Below, piece by piece: positions 57,351 through 64,000 of a stretch of DNA of 64,000 bases. The number at the start of each line of letters is the position of its first letter. The stretch's first letter is position 1. The stretch spans positions 2,018,231 to 2,082,230 of the forward strand of contig JARUPZ010000013.1 of assembly GCA_031213475.1 (NCBI GenBank), written 5' to 3'. The DNA is from Nereocystis luetkeana. Its lineage: Eukaryota > Sar > Phaeophyceae > Laminariales > Laminariaceae. The notes beneath the pieces were generated by a model. That model did no database searches. It had not been told where the DNA came from and saw only the letters and a program-made list of their open reading frames with translations. The position numbers and the translations under genes are program-made.

Positions 57351-57694
57351 TTTTTTTTTTTTTTTTCTCATCCCATTCATTATCTTCGCACATCTTCTCC
57401 TTTCTCTCCTTCCAACTCGTAACTCAGATCCGGAGTCACATAGCAGCAGGCTCTTCTCCCCCCTTCCCGCTATGGTACGTGCCTTGATTTTTATCGCGAG
57501 AAGATTTTAGCCTTTTCTTCCCTCCTCGTCGACTCGCATCGAATTGTGCCTACCCACGCTGCAAGGCGCTCTCAACAATTGAATCCTTTTTTATTTTTGC
57601 AAATAAAGTCAAAGTCCGACCCACCTGGGGCTCGAACCCAGGACTCAAACAAGTAGAATTCGAGGTTAACCACTTGAACCACCGGGGCGACCGG
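57351..57694 (-). repeat. tRNA-derived SINE with poly(A) and ~42-bp flanking duplication
   Basis: The minus strand begins with a tRNA-like head: A box TGGTTCAAGTGG and B box GGTTCGAGCCC in a perfect 5-bp T arm. The acceptor stem does not pair. A ~270-bp body and an A tail follow (the T run at 57351-57366). A 42-45 bp sequence from TTCATTTGACTGTACGGTAA to CATTTGCGCG stands directly on both sides (57306-57350 and 57702-57743), as a target-site duplication would. Transcription by RNA polymerase III is expected for SINEs. Confidence 0.75.
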
Positions 57695-57744
57695 CTCTAT
57701 CTTCATTTGACTGTACGGTAATTGGGAACTGAACATTTGCGCGT

Positions 57745-59430
57745 TTTTTGGTTGGGTGTTGACGACAAACCACAGAAATAAATGCCGATATTTTCATGGT
57801 AATTGTTTGGACGGGAGTGGGATGACATGATTCTCTCGGTAGCGATTTGGGTGGGAATGGGAGAACGTGATTTGCTTGGTAACGGTTTGGATGGGAACGG
57901 TAATTGCGATTTTTCACGGTAACGTACCGTTTACCAAATACAGTAGTAGTTTTACCGTGATAAAATGATCGAAGTAAGCCCTGTAAAATTATGTAAGAAC
58001 AGCTGTGAGAGTCTTTATCTCAAACTCATCTTTGCAAGCTGTGTGTGATACTTCGATCGCGCGTACTAACGGTATCGCGTCTCCAAAAATTTAGAGGGCA
58101 ACAGCCTAAGATAGGTGGTACACCTGTTCCATTCGAGCCAACAACAGGTAGGTACATAGTAGTGAAACCAAGTCTATCGGGTCGTTTTGGCCGTCAGGAA
58201 TCAATAAAACATGTACCTGGTATTGTTTTGCGCATGAACAGCAGTGACCATTCATTGAGGAAATTGCATCTATCTCGTATGTATGTAAAAAAACTTCAAA
58301 TAAATGCGAAGCATTCGCCTTAATTTGTGAATTCTACGACTGGTTTCGTGACCACTCTCGCTCTTCTTGCGTACCACCAGTAACGGACAAATCACAATAG
58401 AGCCAGCGTATATCGCTTTTTGCGCCCACTCGAAGGCACGAGATGGAGCATGACCGTTCTGACGAGCTCCTCTAACAGGGCTGGCCAAGGGGTTTCGCAG
58501 GATAATTTTGGTTATCTGATACACCACATGGTTCTGGAGATACGGCTTGGTTCTCATTTTAGGCTTCGTTCCCATTTTTCCGATTTGTCTGTTCAGTGGT
58601 ACTACCGTAGCCACATCGTTAGCACAGGTGCAAAACCTCAGTAGTATAGTATCAGGTTCAATGTGAGGGAACTGCTCGCTACCCATACCATCTCGTGATG
58701 CAGCACCAGTACTTCAATGAATGGGAAGAGACCCCGTCCGCCATAGCCAAAGTACCTGTGGCACCCCCCCTCGTTGCCCAGCTGAGAGGCCTCAACCATC
58801 CTCGGGGAACCGCTTGCACACGGCGGAAGGGCGTTTCCTCAGCGAGCTGTAATGCATAGTAGAAGGGAGCCCAGGGAGCCCACCTCGACGCGGGGTGCGG
58901 CGGACGAATTGCAGTCTGTGCCCATCGTCCTGTGTACGAGCGTATCATTCGTACATATTTAAGCTGATCTACTGCTGTAGTGGGTCGTACGTACTACTAC
59001 TACTGCTGTACACGCAATGTGGTGATATTTTCGTGTGGAGTATTATAGGAGACAGTCAGTGTAATTATGTCCTCTGACTGGCCCTATATTCGGCAAAATC
59101 AGTGAAAAGCTAGACAAAGTAGACAAATCTAGGTGCCTGACCCCTTCGAGCAAAAACAACAGGTAGGTTGTGAAGCTGGGCAATCGCGGGGCTCCTGGCG
59201 TGTGATTTGTGCATGGTTTCAGCGTGTACCCATTTATTTTTGGAATGGACCAGGTATACATACGTGCTTTTGGCTAAAACCCAAAAATTTGAAGTCTAGG
59301 TATTCCCACCACGGAGTAAATCATCAAGCCATTTATTTAATGTTCCCACCCACATAGAACTGTTTTATCTGTTTGCTCGGTCCTTGCTCCTTGCTCCCGA
59401 GATGCATGCTATTCTGCTGTCTGACGTTGG
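57745..59430. other. No gene seen
   Basis: Short frames only. One TACCTGGTA motif at 58214 and a dispersed-repeat segment at 58005-58075. Confidence 0.5.
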
Positions 59431-59799
59431 CCGTCAAAACCAAGGCCACAGCAAGCAGTAATCGCATGCATCTGTTTTCTTGTAGACTCTAGACGGCAGA
59501 ATACAACATACCTGGTACATACAGTAGTAGGCGTAGAAAAGGCTACACGCCCTCAAGCCCGAAGTGTGACGTGAGGCTGTACAGAAGGCCCCGGAAAAAG
59601 GGTTTAATTGATAGAGGACGGGGTGGAGGCCTACACGAGGAAGTGTCACGACGCGGACAGGCGCACTGCGGCAAAGCAACACGCGACGGCTGCAGGCGCG
59701 ATATGGACCGTTAACACCTATACGCGCAGTGAGGGGGGAAATGGGAGCATCCTGCCCACAGTAAAAAGAGAGCCAAGGAAGATTTTGTTTAGGTGTATC

Positions 59800-59876
59800 A
59801 ACCTTTAGTTTTGAACCTGCAATCTTCACCTTAGGAGGGCGACGCCTCATCCATTGGGCAACAGGGGCAACTTGAT
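59800..59876 (-). pseudogene. tRNA-Arg(CCU)-like sequence, degraded (SINE head or tRNA pseudogene)
   Basis: The minus strand reads GCCCCTGTTGCCCAATGG, which is tRNA-Arg-like. It has a 5-bp anticodon stem around the loop CTCCTAA (anticodon CCT) and then GCAGGTTCAAAAC in place of the T arm. The T stem and acceptor stem do not close, so a working tRNA is unlikely. Confidence 0.5.
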
Positions 59877-60002
59877 GATTTTGGGATAGCCGCCACCCTC
59901 CTAATATTAAATAAATGCCAAAAAAAAAGAACCTGATCCTCAATTATTTGTAAAACTAAGTCTCTATTTCGGTACATACATGTAGTCGCAAATCTGTCTG
60001 AC

Positions 60003-60032
60003 TCTGCCTGTCTGTTTGTCTGTCTGTCTGCC
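60003..60032 (+). repeat. (GTCT)n microsatellite
   Basis: A short tetranucleotide run, GTCTGTTTGTCTGTCTGTCT. Confidence 0.85.
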
Positions 60033-60635
60033 CGCAGTCACGAGGAAACCCCAATTCTCGCAAAACCTGGTCCCAAACCGCTCCCGACGCCGATGTGTAT
60101 ACCGCGCGAATCGATAGCGGACACGAATGCAAGCAGTCTGGGTCAACGTTCGGACTCAACGGAGCCCTGCGCCTTGAGCTATGTGACCCAGCCTCACCGG
60201 GGGGGCAATCGCTTGTAGACAATCGCTTGTGCCAGTGTCGATACGAGCAGCGAGATTTCTCGCAAATTTGCGACAGCGCATCGATCATAACAAAAGTGGG
60301 GTCACCTTATAGAAGCATGGCTCGCTCAGCGCGATTGGCTAACGACGTCAATGAGGTCGCTGCCCGCCGCTCGCACACGACCGTGCAAGGTCGCTTCTGG
60401 TTGGCCAGTGTCCGTGCCTAACCTCCGTAGGCATTTTAGAAAAACGTACGAATTAACGCAAGCGTGACACAGACATCTTTTCGTATCATTTTCATGTGTA
60501 TTGCGTGTGTTCACGGTGGCTTTCCACCCATGAGTTTCGCCGCAACTACAGTATAAATAAACAGAAAACTACCGATTGCGACATCGTTACATTTTTGTGG
60601 AGATTCCCATGGCGACATCATGACGCTTATTTGAT

Positions 60636-60965
60636 GTCAATCTGTCGTTTACTATAAGCGTTATGCGTGTTTCTTGGCACAACCGACATTTGACGACCGA
60701 GATACAACCGACGGCAGGCAGGTGCATGCCGCGGCCGCAGTATCAAGAAACCCCGCTGTATGAAATGCGTGGGAAGTGCTGGTGTTGCGGACCTGCTTGT
60801 TGGGGGTCACAAACCCTTCCTGGTGGACTCTTATATTTCGTGGTGCAAAGATCTTTTGTCAATCTGTCTTTTACTTTGTAGTAGCCGTCGTGCGTGTTTC
60901 TTGGCACAACCGATATGTTTTCATTGGACAACCGACATACAACCGACGGTTGGCAGAAATCCATC
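60636..60965 (+). repeat. ~100-bp direct repeat, two copies 222 bp apart
   Basis: GTCAATCTGTC(G/T)TTTACT and CGTGTTTCTTGGCACAACCGA then ACAACCGACGG occur at 60638-60720 and 60860-60950. Confidence 0.75.
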
Positions 60966-61381
60966 CCAAAGCTATAGTGTGGGTGCGGGTGCTCGTGCCG
61001 CTGTGGAAGCTGGAGTAGTTGTGCAAGGCGTCTGCGCTCGCGACGTGCATCGCTCAAGTAATTTATTTACCTGTGCGAAACCGATTGTCTCTATGAAATC
61101 AATCTCAATGCTGTTGTACCGGTGCGTGGTTCGCGCCGCTGTGGTGCGCTGCGGCTGGTGGCACTTCGCTTCAAAACCCAAAGTGTTGTTCCTGTATCGC
61201 CGCGGTCGTCCCTGGTCTGTTGTGTTCGCGGGGTCTCTGGTTTCCCTTCTACTGCTTCTGCCCCCTTCCCTCCCCGTATTCCTTGGTCGGGTTTACTTCC
61301 ACTACTCCTGTTACTTCTCCTCCCCCCATTCCGTTGGACACCCCCCACGGCGGATGCGCGGGGTTGCCTGTTCAGCTGTGC

Positions 61382-61860
61382 CTAGTCCTTTTGACACCTT
61401 ACCATGAACCGTTCGACTGCTTCGAGGATCCTACGGTACCACTTCCCCGCCGTTTTAGCCGCAGTGGACCACAGTGCGGTCTCCAATCCACACACAAAGG
61501 GGGCAACTTCCGTTGGCCATTCGGTGGCTCGGAACTCCCTAAAGTCTTCGACTATGCATCTATGCCAAGTCTTGCACTGTCCGCCAGGTTTCGGGTTCTC
61601 CCCACCAGTCATCGTCCCGAACATCACCCGACAGGGTAATTGTTCCTTGCTTTGCCGTGCCCCGCCTCTCTCAAAGAAGAGCCGATGTGTACGGATGGTC
61701 GTTTCGACGCTCTCGCAACGTGTCGTGGTGAGGGCCTTCGCGTACGAGAGGGTGGCTGGCTTGGTTAGTACAAAGTTGGCGCTGGACGCCATTGACTCGC
61801 AACAGGACTTGATGGTGAGCCGTCCAAAGCTTGACAAAGTGTTCAGCTCTGACATGGTAT
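61382..61860 (-). pseudogene. Non-LTR retrotransposon (LINE) reverse-transcriptase C-terminal tail
   Basis: Reads THRLFFERGGARQSKEQLPC, then MFGTMTGGENPKPGGQCKTW and HRCIVEDFREF. This is the pattern that closes many LINE polyproteins (R.L...GH..R....RLP....FG....G.R..GGQ...W...V..DL). It continues as WYRRILEAVERFMVRCQKD and then, with a stop or shift, as a charged tail to about 61090. The 5' part of the LINE is absent; a dispersed repeat abuts at 61845. Confidence 0.6.
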
Positions 61861-62025
61861 TGCGTTGATTGCTCTGCTTACTGCATAACAATGTAGTACC
61901 TCTGTGTGGTATTTTGTGGCCACAAACCTTGAACTCTCTAGGATTAAAGAATCGGCACGGGCACTGGTTGTGCTGGATGTCGACATGTAGAAATAACGGT
62001 TTAATGCGAAGAACACACACCAGGG
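61845..62025 (+). repeat. ~200-bp dispersed repeat family A, copy
   Basis: Forward copy from CATGGTATTGCGTTGATTGC to GCGAAGAACACACACCAGG, directly adjoining the LINE tail at 61382-61860. Confidence 0.7.
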
Positions 62026-62242
62026 TACCAGGGATCAAACAATTGGGTTTTCAGAGTATGTATTAGTGCGTCGAGCTTCTACTGCTGTGAAAGTGTCTGC
62101 GCATCACTATTAATACCAACAAGACGAAGCACTTTTTTCTAGCATGTCGAATGTCCTATGCGAACCACGACGAGTATCCCATGCCCCTGCCTAGTACGAC
62201 CACGAGCAGTACCGGTAGCCAGCACGCAGCGCCCAGTCTGCA

Positions 62243-62345
62243 GAAGTTGAACACTCTAGGATTGAAGAATCAGCACGGACACTGGTTGTGCTGGATGTCG
62301 ACCTGTACAAAGAACGGCTCAATGTGAAGAACACACACACCATGG
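62243..62345 (+). repeat. ~200-bp dispersed repeat family A, 3' half
   Basis: It contains TCTAGGATTGAAGAATCAGC to GTGAAGAACACACACACCAT. It lies about 220 bp after the previous copy. Both are followed by GGTATCAAA(C/T)AA and GTGCGTCGAGCTTCTA, so the larger block is duplicated. Confidence 0.7.
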
Positions 62346-62938
62346 TACTAGGTGCCAGGTATCAAATAACATGTTTTTTCGGAGCATGCAATAGTGCGTC
62401 GAGCTTCTAGTAGTGGTAGGCTGTGAAAATGTCTCGCCCATCACTACTGTACTGTATTAATGCCCTCACTACTGTACTGCATTAATGCCATCAGCATGAA
62501 GCATATTATCGGGTTCTAGTGTGCTGAATGTCCTTTACGAACCACGGAGAATATCCGACGTACCCGACCAGTACGACCACGAGTACTACCGACACCCAGC
62601 ACGCAGGCGCTTAGCCTCAGCCAAACCCCGCCTGCTTTGAGGGCCGTTTGTCCCGACTGGTCTCTCTTTCACCCTCACTAACTCCAACTGCGACTTTACA
62701 GAAAAAAACGGCAATCACGCCGAGAACAGCGCTTCAATGCTTTTCATCCGAGGGTCATAACAAGTTTGTATTGCGCACCACATCTCCGTCGAGGGTGCAC
62801 AACTCTTTCGTGATCTCTTATTTCTTTCTTTTCTTTTTTTTGTTTGTGTTGATGTGTCTCTCTTTCCACATATGCTATAATAGAGCGCAAAAAATGTCGT
62901 GCCTGTCGTATCCAGTGTGTTCGTATGGCTTAGATTAG

Positions 62939-63080
62939 CGGAAAGCGCGAGAGCGTGAGTTAGCAACATTCGATTAAAACCGACGAGCAGTGGGAATGCT
63001 GAACCCCACGATGCGCGACAATAAACAAAGGCACGTACCGAGGGAGAGAAGGGACGGCACCTGTGACCACGGCTTGTCCA
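62939..63080 (+). repeat. Dispersed repeat pair, copy 2
   Basis: This is the second copy of the repeat at 13459-13640, in the same orientation, with a ~25-bp deletion near its start. Confidence 0.7.
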
Positions 63081-63712
63081 GAACATGGCTGAGCGTAAAA
63101 CCTCCTACGAGTTAGGCTGGGAAGTAAAAGCGATGATTCAAAAACATTTGAAAAACATGGGTAGATACGTTAGGGCGTCCGTGAAAAAGAAAAAACGAAA
63201 CACCACTGACCACACTCGCAGAGGTCGGAATGGAAAACCGGTGCCACCGTTGTGATCACATGATGAAATAACGAAAAGAAAAAAGTCCAGGGGCCAAAAT
63301 CAGGTACCCGGTATACCCGATGACGTTGTGGACAGAATCGGGTACCTTTCTATTTCAGTAACCGCGAAGGCCCCAGGACGCCATCTCATTGGTCAACGCC
63401 GGCCACCACCCGATGCTGGCCACGTTTACGCCGGGTAGACTCGATTTTGGCTAGTTACCCCCAAAGGGTACCCGACTGTTGTACCCACCCACCCGAAAAG
63501 GGCCAGACTATTCTCCCACAACGACCAGCCACCACCTCGGGACTTATGCCTCTCGTCTCTCGTCCCGGCGAAAATGGGGAGGTACCTCCTGCGTGATGTC
63601 CATGAAAATATTCATTCTAAACTACTGTAGTTCATTCGCTTTCTCTCTGCTGTAGTGACGAGCCAACCTCACACAAACCACCGCTCTCCCTCCCTCTCCT
63701 CTCCTATCCCAG

Positions 63713-64000
63713 ACCAAGTTCAGCACAGCCCTCTGTCTCCCCTTCTCCCGAACCAAAAGCACCCCCCGGCGGCTACGACTGCTCCCGATACCCACGGAAC
63801 CTTCCCCGCCCGTTTGGTAATCAGCCGCCGGTGCATGGGGCGGACCCTCGCAAACGATGCCAGAACTGCAACGAGTTGGGGCAAGTGCATCAGTATTGCG
63901 CGTGGCGAGTGGATCCTCCAGGGCACCCTCACCTCCCCGGACTCGCGCCACCTGTCCCCGGGCGCACCGCCCCCGGTGCCCCCCCTCACTTCTCGTTTGC
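63713..64000 (+). CDS. Probable exon of an unidentified gene, zinc-knuckle-like, runs off the window
   Basis: After a long pyrimidine tract (63682-63710) and a CAG acceptor, one frame is open to the window end and is Pro-rich. It contains CQNCNELGQVHQYC (codons from 63858), a CCHC-like zinc knuckle of spacing C-X2-C-X4-Q-X4-C. The usual histidine is Gln, and a His lies two residues later. Such motifs occur in RNA-binding proteins and in retroelement Gag. The downstream part is Pro/Gly-rich (HPHLPGLAPPVPGR). I cannot name the gene. A retroelement gag fragment is the main alternative. Confidence 0.45.

Noticed and set aside
59800..59876. Functional tRNA-Arg(CCU) gene
   Set aside because: The acceptor stem and T stem do not pair, so it is only tRNA-like.
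59956..60421. Overlapping ~110-codon frames on both strands
   Set aside because: Neither shows a recognised domain, and they include a GTCT microsatellite. There is no basis to choose one.

Overview
The window is nuclear DNA of a eukaryote with long introns and dense repeats. One host gene dominates. It is a 13-exon gene on the + strand (27198-44761) for an importin-5 / RanBP5 / Kap121-type nuclear import receptor, with introns of 0.5-2.5 kb. About half the sequence outside its exons is recognisable repeat: palindromic MITEs, SINE- and LINE-like pieces, a decayed Ty3/gypsy retroelement, a broken pogo-type DDE transposase, satellites and microsatellites. Intron architecture, moderate GC and the style of the DDE transposase suggest a stramenopile, most likely a brown alga. 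This is an inference from sequence style, not from a database match.

Layout. 1-4.9 kb: microsatellites, tandem and dispersed repeats, a LINE 3' fragment. 4.9-11.65 kb: a minus-strand Ty3/gypsy element (gag-like, protease, RT, RNase H, integrase) with stops and frameshifts, carrying three 105-bp MITEs. 11.65-15.7 kb: dispersed repeats and foldback elements. 15.8-18.45 kb: a large inverted repeat around a copy of a ~500-bp repeat. 19.3-22.7 kb: satellite DNA interrupted by a GGGTACC-rich block. 23-26 kb: minisatellites, an (AT)n tract and AT-rich repeats. 27.2-44.8 kb: the importin gene. 45-48.5 kb: repeats and a LINE fragment. 48.5-50.6 kb: the DDE transposase pseudogene, split by the ~500-bp repeat. 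51.6-52.8 kb: an array built from CATGG words. 53-54.5 kb: tandem and inverted repeats. 54.7-63 kb: a TIR element, tRNA-derived SINEs, LINE and dispersed repeats. 63.7 kb to the end: the first part of a probable new + strand exon with a zinc-knuckle-like motif.

The most unusual signal is a 9-mer, TACCWGGTA (W = A or T). I counted 20 exact copies, against about 0.5 expected by chance. Two internal comparisons show it is a 7-bp insertion, CCWGG plus a duplicated TA. One MITE copy carries it exactly where sister copies have a plain TA, and one copy breaks the reading frame of the DDE transposase. It looks like a dispersed scar, perhaps a transposon excision footprint at TA targets, and neighbouring scars even stack in tandem.

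The importin model rests on splice-site phase and on alignment by memory with human IPO5. Located exons sum to 3726 nt (1241 codons plus stop) in one frame; the extreme N-terminus (about 35 residues) was not found. Two of its twelve introns appear to be GC-AG with the same donor, CAG|GCGAGT.
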